Shown: positions 34,798 to 43,638 of the stretch, piece after piece
Position numbering within the stretch: position 1 is the stretch's first letter
Layout: each line of letters starts with the position of its first letter
Source of the DNA: Sphingomonas gei
GTDB lineage: Bacteria; Pseudomonadota; Alphaproteobacteria; Sphingomonadales; Sphingomonadaceae
Direction: 5' to 3'
NCBI RefSeq assembly: GCF_004792685.1
Contig: NZ_SRXT01000003.1
Coordinates: forward strand, 248,001-312,000
DNA: 64,000 nucleotides
Program-made: the position numbers and the translations under genes
The notes under the pieces: model-generated
Databases searched by the model: none
Told to the model about the DNA's origin: nothing
What the model saw: the letters and a program-made list of their open reading frames with translations, nothing else

Positions 34798-36576
34798 TCA
34801 GGCGCCGCCGAGCATCTGCTGCTTGAAGGTGAGTTCGATGAACTCGGCAGGGTGGACCATCTGCAGAGTCACTTGCACGCGCATCACCCCGTTGAGCACA
34901 TCATCGGGAGTCATCGTGCTGCCGAGCCCCGCGACGACGTTATACGCCTGGGCCGGACTGTTCCCCATCAGGCCGCCCGCGGCCCACAGCCCGTGGAGGA
35001 AGCTCTCGATCATCGAGACCACGGTCACCCAGGTCTGCGCGGTGTTCGGGCGGAACACCATCGCGTCCAGCGCCTGCTTCACCGATTGCTCGACATAGAT
35101 CATCGTCCGCCGCACCTGGATGTAGCGCCAGTCGTTCGACAGGCTGTCGAGCGTGCGTGCGCCCCAGATCAGGCTGCCGCGGCCCTGGAAGGTGCGGATG
35201 GCGTTGACCGCGAGGCCCTGGACGGGAACGTTGAGATCGTCCTGATCGTCGCCCGCGATCGGCAATTTGGGCATCACCATCGTCGCGATGCCGACATTGG
35301 CGGGGGCGTTCCACACGCCGCGGCTGGCGTCGTTCGTGGCCCAGACCCCGGCGATCGCACCGCTGGTCGGCAGCACGCCCTGCGTCGCCGCCACGGCAGT
35401 GAGCAGGTTCTGAAAGCCGGGAACGGTGGCGGTCAGTGCCGAGGTCAGCTGCTTGTGGGTGATCCCCGCCGCGACGGCATTGGTATCGGCCGCCTTGGGA
35501 AGCACCGCGAGCGAAGTGCCGATCTTGTCGACATAGCTCGCATAGATCGTCTTGCCCTTGTCGCTCAGCGCGGCGAGGTTCGCGGCCGGCTTGGCGTCGC
35601 CGTTCGCCGGGGCCGGCGGCGGAACGGGCTTCCCGCCGGCCCCTGCGGTCACGGTTTCACCCGCGACGGGCTTGGCCGGGGCCGGGGGCGGGGCGGGGTA
35701 GGCGGCGCTCAGCACACCGAGCAAGGCGGTCTGCAGAATCGTCTTGTTGGTGCCGTCCACGGCGAAATTGGAGATGTCGATCTCGCTCGGCGATACCACC
35801 GACGTCACCAAGGGCGGGAAATAGGCCGCGCCGAACCGCCACATCTCGGGCGGCACTTGCGACGCGACGCCGCTGCGGAAATCGGCGATCTTCGGCTTCC
35901 AGTCGTCGCGCGGGCCGAGGGTGTTCGCCCCCCACACATCGAGCAGCGCCATGCGGTCGCCGGTCTTGGCGCAACTGCGCAGCATCTGCGCAGTGACGTT
36001 GGCGAACTGGTCCTTGTCGGCGAGCTGGATCGCGTCGGGGATCGCCACGATGGTCGGCCCGACGAAGCTCTCGCAGACCCCCAGTGCCGCGATGAAATCG
36101 TCCGCCGAGATCGTCGTGGGCGTCCCGTTCGCCTCGAACGCGCCGCACGAGATCACGTAGCAGGCGCCGCCGCCATTGGCGTAGAACAGCCGCATGCTAT
36201 TGTAGAGATTGAAGACGTTCTTGCCGACCTGCATCAGCGCGTAGGACGTGCTGCCGTCGAGCGAGACATTGCCCCAATTGGTGTCGGGCGACGTCGGCGG
36301 CGCCTTGTCGTCGGCCGCTTCCTTGTCATCGTCCGTTTTCGCGCCCAATGCGGCGAGATAATATTTCTGGCCATAGCCGCGCCCATAGAATTGGACGAAC
36401 TCGGCCATCGATTCGACGCGCTTGGGGATCAGGGTGAGATCGCGCTTGTCGGTATCGGTCGCCTGCTGGGTGTAGCCGATGAAGCACGGCACCGCGGTCT
36501 CGACCCCGACGATCGAGGGCGGAAAGCTGTCGGGCTCCTGGATGTAGACGCCCGGTGTCTTGTATTGGGTAGCCAT
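34798..36576 (-). CDS. Contractile tail sheath protein
   Basis: 592 residues from the ATG at 36576 with GGGAGA just upstream; the longer frame is ruled out by overlap with the preceding gene. The N-terminus TPGVYIQEPDSFPPSIVGVE and the C-terminal LNGVMRVQVTLQMVHPAEFI are the two arms that interlink sheath subunits. The conserved core PTSGAIAGVWATNDASRGVW and the DWRYIQVRRTMIYVEQSVKQ helix are intact. Residues about 290-330 form a Pro/Ala-rich insertion between core strands. Only one sheath gene is present, unlike the three sheath genes of Afp and PVC. Confidence 0.96.
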   Translation of the reverse strand: MATQYKTPGVYIQEPDSFPPSIVGVETAVPCFIGYTQQATDTDKRDLTLIPKRVESMAEFVQFYGRGYGQKYYLAALGAKTDDDKEAADDKAPPTSPDTNWGNVSLDGSTSYALMQVGKNVFNLYNSMRLFYANGGGACYVISCGAFEANGTPTTISADDFIAALGVCESFVGPTIVAIPDAIQLADKDQFANVTAQMLRSCAKTGDRMALLDVWGANTLGPRDDWKPKIADFRSGVASQVPPEMWRFGAAYFPPLVTSVVSPSEIDISNFAVDGTNKTILQTALLGVLSAAYPAPPPAPAKPVAGETVTAGAGGKPVPPPAPANGDAKPAANLAALSDKGKTIYASYVDKIGTSLAVLPKAADTNAVAAGITHKQLTSALTATVPGFQNLLTAVAATQGVLPTSGAIAGVWATNDASRGVWNAPANVGIATMVMPKLPIAGDDQDDLNVPVQGLAVNAIRTFQGRGSLIWGARTLDSLSNDWRYIQVRRTMIYVEQSVKQALDAMVFRPNTAQTWVTVVSMIESFLHGLWAAGGLMGNSPAQAYNVVAGLGSTMTPDDVLNGVMRVQVTLQMVHPAEFIELTFKQQMLGGA

Positions 36577-36598
36577 CGCGTATCTCCCGTTCGGGGCT

Positions 36599-37804
36599 TC
36601 AGACGAACACGTAGATGTCGGACCAGGCCGGCGGCGGTTCGCCGTCCCTCGGTGGCGATGCGGCCGGGGTGATGCTGTCGGCTCCCGCGCCGGGAAGCCG
36701 GTCGACCAGCGTCCGCGAATAGCTGCGACCGCCGAGCGGACGCCCGGTGAGCGCGAGCTGCGCTTGCGGGCTGGCGAGGATCGCCCGCGGATCCGCGCTG
36801 GCGAGGCAGGCGGCGGCGCGTCCGTCGGGAAGCAAGTGGGCGGCGTCTTCGAGCCGGAAACCGGCATCCTCGCCGTCGGCGGCGACAACGCCGAGGCTGG
36901 CGGCGTCGAGCGTGCCGCTGCGCGCCGCGACGACATAGCGCCAGCGGGTGCGCCGCGCCGCGAAGTCGATCGTATAGGTCACCGGCCGGAAGAAATCGGG
37001 GGTGCCGGTGCGCGGCCTTGCCGGCGTGCGCTCGACCGGCATGCCGTCCCAGCCGGCGATGGCGGCGGGATCGGCCCGGGTGAAATGCAAGTCGAGCAGC
37101 GCAAGCGCCTGCGAGCGCCGCTCGATCTGGACGCGCTCCTGCGCCGCCGGGCCTTGTTCGGCGGGCTTGAGCGGAGGCGGCGGCGGCGGCACGTCCCTGG
37201 CGGGGGGAATGCTGGTGCCCACGCCCTCCATGCCGCGCGTCTCCACGATGCTCGCGCGGGAGAAGCGCGTGTTCCATTCCACGGCGAGCGCCGCCTTGCC
37301 GTCGCCGTCGGGCATATTGGCGCGCGTCGAGAGGCGCAGCGGCGGATCGCCGATGCGATGGTCGGTCGGCATTTCGGTGAACACGGCAAAGCGCGGATTG
37401 GCCAGCTTCAGCGTGAACAGCAAAGGCGGCTCGTACAGCCGCGCCCAGACGTCCTCGGGTACTTGCCCGAACCGCGCCTGCAACCCGGCGAAGATGCTGT
37501 TGGCCTGTGCGCGAACGGCGAGGTCCCAGAACAAATCGATCCCGTCGGCACGCTGCCGGACGACATAGCCGTACAGCGCCAGCCGCTCGCGGGTGCGCGG
37601 CGTCGGCTCGATCGCGATGTCGGCGCACCGGCCATCACTGCGATTGTAGAATTCGTGGCGGATATCGATCGAGATGAAGCGATCGTAGCGGCCTGCCGCC
37701 GCGGTGCCCGCGGGCGGCGGCGGCGCCTTTCTGGCCGCCCTCAGCGGAGCGAGCGGCAGGCTGCGCAGCGCCTGATCGAGAAAGGAGTCGAAGATCGTCG
37801 TCAT
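36599..37804 (-). CDS. Unknown conserved-position protein of the injection-system operon
   Basis: 401 residues from the ATG at 37804, 4 bases after the cap gene stop. I do not recognise a named domain. Visible parts are an N-terminal helix (MTTIFDSFLDQALRSLPL), a beta-rich segment (YDRFISIDIRHEFYN through LYEPPLLFTLKLANPRFAVF), a Pro-rich linker (about residues 210-225), and a C-terminal segment (PVTYTIDFAARRTRWRYVV, then SDIYVFV). The lack of a signal peptide or toxin motif, and its place between cap and sheath, suggest a structural or assembly part. A cargo protein is possible but unsupported. Confidence 0.7.
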   Translation of the reverse strand: MTTIFDSFLDQALRSLPLAPLRAARKAPPPPAGTAAAGRYDRFISIDIRHEFYNRSDGRCADIAIEPTPRTRERLALYGYVVRQRADGIDLFWDLAVRAQANSIFAGLQARFGQVPEDVWARLYEPPLLFTLKLANPRFAVFTEMPTDHRIGDPPLRLSTRANMPDGDGKAALAVEWNTRFSRASIVETRGMEGVGTSIPPARDVPPPPPPLKPAEQGPAAQERVQIERRSQALALLDLHFTRADPAAIAGWDGMPVERTPARPRTGTPDFFRPVTYTIDFAARRTRWRYVVAARSGTLDAASLGVVAADGEDAGFRLEDAAHLLPDGRAAACLASADPRAILASPQAQLALTGRPLGGRSYSRTLVDRLPGAGADSITPAASPPRDGEPPPAWSDIYVFV

Positions 37805-37808
37805 CGTC

Positions 37809-38399
37809 TCATTCCCGCGGCTGCAGCACTGGCGGCGGCGCCTCCTGCACCGCGGGCACCACGGCGCTGATCGCCGCGCCGGCAAAGGGCAGGCGGCGCA
37901 GCCGATAGAGCACGAAGGGCTGCCCCTTGAGCCCGGTATAGGTGGCGAGATGACTCGTCTGACTGAGGTCCAGCCCGACCAGCTCGATCGCGAGATTGCC
38001 CATCAGCGCCCCGATCTCCGGCGAGCGCGCCGCGTCGAACACCGGATATTCCTGGAGATACTCGATGATCCGCGAAAGCACCGCGAGACCCGCCGCATAG
38101 CCTGCCTCGACGAAGCATGATGTGAACAGCACATAGGCGTCGATAAACTGCGGCGGGCTCGCGATCGCATAGCCCTCGCCATTGCCGGCACGGATCGGGG
38201 TAAAGGCGCCCAGGCTGGTGTCGTGCTGGAGCGCCGCGAGCGACATCACGATCCGGCCGGCAGTCTCGGGCTGCGCATTGCCGTCGAGCCCGGTCAAATT
38301 GGTCAGCCGGATCCATTCCTCGTCGCGCGACTGTGCTGCCTGCAGCGCGGATTCGATCCGGTCGCGCACGGACAATAGAATGTCGTTGATCATGACCAT
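37809..38399 (-). CDS. DUF4255 tail terminator/cap protein (Afp16-like)
   Basis: 196 residues; first gene of the leftward operon, with GGGGGAAG about 9 bases upstream (a start two codons later is possible). The DUF4255 pattern is visible as INDILLSVRDRIESALQ, GRIVMSLAALQHDTSL, QFIDAYVLFTSCFVEAGYAA and LSRIIEYLQEYPVFDA. Afp16/Pvc16 homologues cap the tube and sheath and fix their length. The DUF4255 domain is nearly confined to contractile injection systems. Confidence 0.9.
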   Translation of the reverse strand: MVMINDILLSVRDRIESALQAAQSRDEEWIRLTNLTGLDGNAQPETAGRIVMSLAALQHDTSLGAFTPIRAGNGEGYAIASPPQFIDAYVLFTSCFVEAGYAAGLAVLSRIIEYLQEYPVFDAARSPEIGALMGNLAIELVGLDLSQTSHLATYTGLKGQPFVLYRLRRLPFAGAAISAVVPAVQEAPPPVLQPRE

Positions 38400-38741
38400 G
38401 GGTCAAGATCTTCCCCCTTCGGACACGAAGCCGATGAAATAGATGGTGCTACCGTTCCTGCGCGGGATCGGCTGGATAGATGCAACTTGAGGGAGAGACT
38501 ATTTGGATTTGAAACGCTGACAATAGGAGAATGGTTCGAAATTACCGAGACCGGTCCAGAAGCGATCATTTACTGAAAGCGCGGCGGATCCTGCGCAACT
38601 GTCGCGCGTGTTGCCCACCGACAGCGCGATCCGATCCGCCATGCACTCCGGCATTGCGCGATGTGGGGCGATCGGCCGCCCGCGCGGCGGGGAAACCGCC
38701 AGTGTTGCTCTTTGGACACGGCATCGGACTTCCAGTGTTTC

Positions 38742-38754
38742 TGAGAACGTTCTT
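38742..38754. promoter_or_regulatory. LacI-type operator TGAGAACGTTCTT
   Basis: Contains the perfect palindrome AGAACGTTCT with the central CG typical of LacI-family sites. The same 13 bases occur at 53094-53106 before the second GH3 gene, whose locus has its own LacI regulator. Confidence 0.5.
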
Positions 38755-38832
38755 AACGACCTCCGGCATTGACAGCGGGGCCCTAAACTGACTTTGACAT
38801 CGTTGTCGGAATGCCACGGCATTCAACACAAA

Positions 38833-38848
38833 ATGTAACCGGTTACAT
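38833..38848. promoter_or_regulatory. LacI-type operator ATGTAACCGGTTACAT
   Basis: A perfect 16-bp palindrome, 255 bp upstream of the TonB receptor gene. Its first 14 bases recur between the LacI regulator and GH3 genes at 44731-44744, making that regulator the likely binder. Confidence 0.65.
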
Positions 38849-39102
38849 GCCGGAGCTGGGAGAGGATTATCGTGCATTCGGCCGGCAATCGGACGGAGTT
38901 CCCACACGCTTTCGGCGTTTTGCGCACGAAGCTGGACGCGGTCGATCTAGCGCCGCAATGCCGTTTGGTGCCCAACTCCGGCTCGGCGCCTTTTTGATGA
39001 AATCAGCGGGATCTGCAGCGGTGCATGCTTCGCGGCCGCCCCCGAACAACGACGACAGATGATTACAGAAAATAAGCGTCAGAGACGCGTGGGAAGGAAC
39101 AT

Positions 39103-42096
39103 ATGATGAAAATCCAGACAGGCCGGACGTTCAGGGCGTATCTCGCAGCAGCCACGGTACTCGCGGGCGGAGCAGTGCTGCTCCCTGCACCCGCCACGGC
39201 GCAGGTAACCACCGGTTCGATCCGCGGGCAGGTAACCGCAGCCGACGGCGCGGGCGCCGCTGGTGCGCAAGTCACTGCGCGCAGCACCGGGACCAATCAG
39301 ACGTGGCGCGCGACCAGCGTCGCCGATGGTCGCTATACGCTGACCGGTCTGCGTCCCGGCACCTACGAAGTCACCGCCACCATAGGCGACCAGACCGCGA
39401 GCGAGACGGTGGTGATCGGTATCGGTCAGGCGACGTCGCTCGATCTCGCGGTCGGCGCGGAAGTTGCTGCCGCCGGCGTCGACGACAGCGGCGGTGAGAT
39501 CGTCGTCACCGGCACGCGCCTCACCGAGACGCGCACCAGCGAAGTCGCGACCAACGTCAGTCAGGAGCAGATCCGCGTCCTGCCGCAGACCGACCGCAAC
39601 TTCCTGTCCTTCGCCGCGCTCGCCCCAGGCGTGCGCTACAACGACAGCGAGACCGGCAAGGGCATTCAGTCCGGCGCCTCGACCGCGAGCCAAGTCAACG
39701 TTTTCATCGACGGCGTGAGCCTCAAGAACAAGCTGCGCGAGGGCGGCATCGCCGGTCAGCAGAACAGCCGCGGCAATCCGTTCGGCCAGTTGGCCGTGCA
39801 GGAGTTCCGCATCCTCACCCAGAACTACAAGGCCGAATATGAGCAGGCAGGCTCGGCGATCGTCACCGCGATCACCAAGTCGGGTACCAACGAGTTCCAC
39901 GGCGAGGCGTTCGGCCAGTACACCGGCAAGGGGCTGAGCCAGAAATCCTATCTCGACGTGCGCAACAACCGCGCCGAGCCGGAATTCGAACGCAAGCAGT
40001 ACGGCGTTTCGCTCGGCGGGCCGATCGTCAAGGACAAGCTTTTCTTCTTCCTCGCTTATGAAGGCAACGACCAGAACCGCGCGTTCAACGTCGACAGCAG
40101 CGGCGATGTCGATTCGGTCAACGAGTTTCAGCGCTTTTCTGGCCGTCAGCTTTCCGAGTTCGAAGGTACGTTCGTAAGCCCGTTTCGCAGCGACTTCTAT
40201 TTCGGCAAGTTGACCCTGACTCCGGACGAGCGCAACACGATCGACCTGTCGTTCAGCCGCCGCCAGGAGACCGACGTTCAGGGATTCGGCGGAAACACGG
40301 CGTACGATTATGCAGAGAATAAGCGCAACAAGGTCGACACTTATCTGTTCAAGTGGACGCATAGCGCGGACAGTTTCACCAACGAGTTCAGCGCCAATCT
40401 GGTCGATTACGTCTTTAATCCGACGTCCTTGAATCCCGGCTTGCCGGGCTTCGAATATTCGGGCGTGATCTTGTACGGTGGCCGAGATTCAACCCGGCGC
40501 GAGACGCAGCTCAGTCATACGTTGCGCAACGACTTCACCTACACTGGCCTTGAAGGCCATGCGTTCAAGCTCGGCGCACGTGTCGAGATCACCGATATCG
40601 ATTTCGACAACCAGAACCTGATCCAGCCGCGCTATATCTTTCGCCGCGAGCCCCAGAACAACCTCAACTTCTCGTTCCCTGCCGAAGCCCGGCTTGGACT
40701 GGGCAGCGGGCTCGTGCAGGGTTCGAACACCCAGGTCGGCTTGTACGTCCAAGACGATTGGGACGTGACCGAACGCCTGCAGTTCAATCTCGGCGTACGC
40801 TGGGACTATGAGACCAATGGCTTCAACAACGAATATCGTACACCGGCTAGTGCCGCGGCGGCGCTGCGTGCGCTGCCCTCGACTCGGTATTTCGATCCCG
40901 AGAACTACATCACCGACGGCAATGATCGCAGCCCGTTCGCCGGTGCGATCGCACCGCGATTCGGCTTCTCCTACGACCTGTTCGGCGATCGCTCGACGGT
41001 GATCTTCGGCGGTGCCGGCCGCTATTATGACCGGAATAACTTCAACAACACGGTCGACGAGCTTTCGCGCACGATCAACCCGGTCGGCGTGTTCCGCTTC
41101 TCGACCGATGGTGCGCCGCGCGGCGGGTTGCCGACGATCGTCTGGAACCCGTCCTACCTCACCAAGGAAGGCCTCCTTGCGCTACGGGCTAGCGCGGCCG
41201 GCGCGGGCAATCCGGAGCTTTTCGCGGTCAAGAATGACGCCAAGCCGCCGGTCAACGACCAGATCAGCCTCGGTGTCCGCCAGCGGATCGGAATCTTCCA
41301 GGCTTCGGTCACCGGCTCGTACCAGCGCGGCCGCAACGGCTACACCAACCTGTTCGCAACGCGGAATAACTTCATCCGGCAGGCCAACGGGACCATCGTC
41401 CCGGTTCCGGCCGGCGAAGGGGGTTGCTGCAACACCGCGCCGCTGGCGCAATATGGCTATGCCAATGCGCTGATCGGCTATGACGGGCTCGACACGCGCT
41501 ACAAGGCGCTCTTCGTCACGGTCGACAAGCCTTATAGCGAGAGCTCGGGCTGGGGCATAAACATTGCCTACACGCTGTCCAAGGGCGAGCAGAATGGCGG
41601 CGACCTGTTCAGCCTGGATCAGATCACGCCCGACGATTATGGCTGGCGCCCGCGCAACGGCGACGAACGCCACCGGCTCGTCTTTTCCGGCATCGTCGAT
41701 CTGCCGTTCGGTGTGCAATTTTCGACGCTCACCACCTTGGGCAGCGGCGAGGCGTTCCGCGTGACCGACGAGACCAACGGTGCCGATTCGGGCTTCAACG
41801 CCTTCACCGCGCGCTATCCGCAGAAGAACTGCATCGGCGGGGTCTTCGCCTATTGCGAAGTCAACCTGTCGCTCGCCAAGAAGGTCAAGCTGTTCGGCAA
41901 CCACGAGGTGGAAGCCGGAGTCGACTTGCTCAACGCCTTCAACAACAAGAACTTCGCAGGCTTTGACGATAGCTTCAATAACACGATCGATCCCAACACC
42001 GGCAATGTCGTCAACACACTCGACCCCGCCCGGATCGGTCGCGACCTGCTGACGCTGCCGCGGCGCGTCCAGTTCCGGATGGGCTACCGCTTCTGA
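39103..42096 (+). CDS. TonB-dependent receptor, Oar-like with carboxypeptidase-regulatory domain
   Basis: 997 residues. The signal peptide ends in PAPATAQ; a CarboxypepD_reg-like domain (about 36-110: GSIRGQVTAADGAGAAGAQV, GRYTLTGLRPGTYEV) precedes a TonB box-like EIVVTGTRL, the plug (about 125-235) and the 22-strand barrel ending in MGYRF. The order of domains matches Oar-type receptors, which in carbohydrate loci import oligosaccharides across the outer membrane. The start has GGAAGGA 5 bases upstream; the next codon is also ATG. Divergent from the injection system and convergent with GH144. The operators upstream tie it to the LacI/GH3/GH144 group, but the substrate is inferred only. Confidence 0.9.
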   Translation: MMKIQTGRTFRAYLAAATVLAGGAVLLPAPATAQVTTGSIRGQVTAADGAGAAGAQVTARSTGTNQTWRATSVADGRYTLTGLRPGTYEVTATIGDQTASETVVIGIGQATSLDLAVGAEVAAAGVDDSGGEIVVTGTRLTETRTSEVATNVSQEQIRVLPQTDRNFLSFAALAPGVRYNDSETGKGIQSGASTASQVNVFIDGVSLKNKLREGGIAGQQNSRGNPFGQLAVQEFRILTQNYKAEYEQAGSAIVTAITKSGTNEFHGEAFGQYTGKGLSQKSYLDVRNNRAEPEFERKQYGVSLGGPIVKDKLFFFLAYEGNDQNRAFNVDSSGDVDSVNEFQRFSGRQLSEFEGTFVSPFRSDFYFGKLTLTPDERNTIDLSFSRRQETDVQGFGGNTAYDYAENKRNKVDTYLFKWTHSADSFTNEFSANLVDYVFNPTSLNPGLPGFEYSGVILYGGRDSTRRETQLSHTLRNDFTYTGLEGHAFKLGARVEITDIDFDNQNLIQPRYIFRREPQNNLNFSFPAEARLGLGSGLVQGSNTQVGLYVQDDWDVTERLQFNLGVRWDYETNGFNNEYRTPASAAAALRALPSTRYFDPENYITDGNDRSPFAGAIAPRFGFSYDLFGDRSTVIFGGAGRYYDRNNFNNTVDELSRTINPVGVFRFSTDGAPRGGLPTIVWNPSYLTKEGLLALRASAAGAGNPELFAVKNDAKPPVNDQISLGVRQRIGIFQASVTGSYQRGRNGYTNLFATRNNFIRQANGTIVPVPAGEGGCCNTAPLAQYGYANALIGYDGLDTRYKALFVTVDKPYSESSGWGINIAYTLSKGEQNGGDLFSLDQITPDDYGWRPRNGDERHRLVFSGIVDLPFGVQFSTLTTLGSGEAFRVTDETNGADSGFNAFTARYPQKNCIGGVFAYCEVNLSLAKKVKLFGNHEVEAGVDLLNAFNNKNFAGFDDSFNNTIDPNTGNVVNTLDPARIGRDLLTLPRRVQFRMGYRF

Positions 42097-42104
42097 CGAC
42101 TAGG

Positions 42105-42130
42105 GGCGGGGCCTCTCCAGGGGCCCCGCC
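42105..42130. terminator. GC-rich hairpin between receptor and GH144
   Basis: A perfect 9-bp stem GGCGGGGCC / GGCCCCGCC, with a few inner bases also able to pair. No T-run follows, so termination is likely but unproven. It lies between convergent genes. Confidence 0.5.
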
Positions 42131-42157
42131 GATAGTCGATGCGATTCCAGCTCGCAG

Positions 42158-43594
42158 TCAGCTCAACCACCCTCCGGTAAACCCCGCGAGCATCAGCCCG
42201 CGCCGGATCGCCGGCTCCTCGCGCATGCGCCGCCAGACGAAGTCGTTGCGGTAGTTGGCGGCCTGTACGAGGATCGGGCCCTGATCGATCCCGAGATGAT
42301 CCTTCGCATACCAGCCATGCACCGGGTCGACCGTCCCGCTTCCCGTTCGCACATCGCCGTAGCGGAAGCTCGGGTTGAACGAATCGCGGAACCCGTACGC
42401 GCCATAAAGCCGGTCGCCATGTTCGCGGCGCAGCGCCTCTGCGCAGGGGATGACGATCTCGGGCGCGAAGGGGAGCGAACCGAGCGCCGCGGTCGGTGAC
42501 AGCGTGCCGTCGTCGCGCTCGTCGGGCTGGCCGAGCGGGCCGCGCGCCGAATAGCTGTAGAATTGTCGATTCTCGCCTTTGAAGGGCAGGGCGTAATCGC
42601 CCGGGCCGTCGCAGGCAGTGAGTCCCCAGACCTGCTTCGACCAGCCGTCCCAGCGCATCGGATTGGCGGTGCAATAGGCGCGGCTGGCATAAGTCGCGCG
42701 GCGGCTATTCTCGAAATAGTCGAGCCCCGCCTCGTGCATCACGGTGTCCTGGATGCCGCGGAAATCGATCCAGACATGGCTGTATTGGTGGCCGAACAAC
42801 GGCGCGAAGGCGAGGTGGCGTGTCGGCCCTTCGCCGCGCCACGAATGCGGGTAGGTCTCCGTCCAGGCTTTCCAGCTATCGGCCGGAAGCGGATGCTCCG
42901 GCGCGGCCAGCCCGAGCACATAGACGAACATGGCTTCGTTATAGCCGGTCCAGCTGCGGGGGATCAGCCCGCGCTCGGGATGCCAGCCCATCGACACTGC
43001 CGCGCGGCCGTCCGAGCGGAAGAAGTTCCAGTCGGCGCGGGCATAGATCGCCAAAGCGAGGCGGCGGATCTCGGCTTCGGCAGGGTGATCGGCGTCATAA
43101 TAGCGCCCCGCGAACAGCACGCCCATCAGCAGGATCGTCGTGTCGACGCTGGAGAGTTCGACATCGCGGAAGCGGTGCCCCGTCTTCATGTCGAGGAAAT
43201 GGTAGAAGAAGCCCTTGTGCCCGGCCTTGCCGCTCGGCTCGGGGCCTTGCGGCGCGTTCCAGAAGAACTCGAGCGTGGTCAGCGTCAGGTCGCGCGCCTC
43301 GGCACGCGTGCACCAGCCGCGCTCGACGCCGATCGGGTAGGCAGTCAGCCCGAACCCGACTGCGGCGATCGAGCAGAAGCTCGGCGTCGGCGCGCGATCG
43401 GGGACGAGGCCGTTGCGGCGGTTCGCATTGTCCCAGAACCAGCGGAAGGTGCGCTCCTCGATATCCTCATAGAAGGCGGGAAGCGTATTGCCGGTCGGCG
43501 CTCCACCAGGCCGTGCCACCGGCGTGCAGGCGGGGAGGGAAGTCGCTGCGGCGAGCAGCGACGAACGGGACAGCAGGCTGCGTCGATCGATCAT
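42158..43594 (-). CDS. GH144-type endo-beta-glucanase (glucoamylase-like domain), lipoprotein leader
   Basis: 478 residues. The leader MIDRRSLLSRSSLLAAATSL ends at PAC, combining a twin-arginine-like start with a lipobox at Cys23. The (alpha/alpha)6 domain, named glucoamylase in databases, has RTFRWFWDNANRRNGLVPDR, SSVDTTILLMGVLFAGRYY and SWTGYNEAMFVYVLGLAAP as landmarks, then GHQYSHVWIDFRGIQD and YGFRDSFNP near the C-terminus. The family founder from Chitinophaga is an endo-beta-1,2-glucanase, and relatives sit next to GH3 enzymes, as here. I infer a periplasmic beta-1,2-glucan depolymerase; another beta-glucan is possible. Confidence 0.83.
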   Translation of the reverse strand: MIDRRSLLSRSSLLAAATSLPACTPVARPGGAPTGNTLPAFYEDIEERTFRWFWDNANRRNGLVPDRAPTPSFCSIAAVGFGLTAYPIGVERGWCTRAEARDLTLTTLEFFWNAPQGPEPSGKAGHKGFFYHFLDMKTGHRFRDVELSSVDTTILLMGVLFAGRYYDADHPAEAEIRRLALAIYARADWNFFRSDGRAAVSMGWHPERGLIPRSWTGYNEAMFVYVLGLAAPEHPLPADSWKAWTETYPHSWRGEGPTRHLAFAPLFGHQYSHVWIDFRGIQDTVMHEAGLDYFENSRRATYASRAYCTANPMRWDGWSKQVWGLTACDGPGDYALPFKGENRQFYSYSARGPLGQPDERDDGTLSPTAALGSLPFAPEIVIPCAEALRREHGDRLYGAYGFRDSFNPSFRYGDVRTGSGTVDPVHGWYAKDHLGIDQGPILVQAANYRNDFVWRRMREEPAIRRGLMLAGFTGGWLS

Positions 43595-43638
43595 GTCGTC
43601 CTATATCCGAAGGGCGCCCGGGAGCGGGCGTGAAGCGG

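Larger units (their letters stand above)
38400..39102. other. 703-bp divergent control region (injection system / TonB receptor)
   Basis: No gene is credible in this region. It holds two operator-like palindromes (38742-38754 and 38833-38848), two TTGACA boxes facing right (38769-38774 and 38794-38799) without a convincing -10, and a weak leftward pair TTGTCA/TAGTCT (38523-38496, 16-bp spacer) that could drive the injection operon. The rest shows nothing I recognise. Confidence 0.5.

Noticed and set aside
34621..36672. 683-codon open frame on the plus strand
   Set aside because: It lies antisense to the sheath gene, and its translation is an Arg/His/Gly-rich mix with no domain. It is a GC3-driven shadow.
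19959..38399. Type VI secretion system or prophage
   Set aside because: No TssJ/L/M membrane complex, ClpV or TssB/C pair is present, and no capsid, terminase, portal, integrase or lysis genes; DUF4255, DUF5908 and the AAA+ ATPase point to an eCIS.
38400..39102. Short open frames in the divergent control region (for example 38566-38907)
   Set aside because: No ribosome site, no conserved motif, and they overlap operators and promoter-like boxes.
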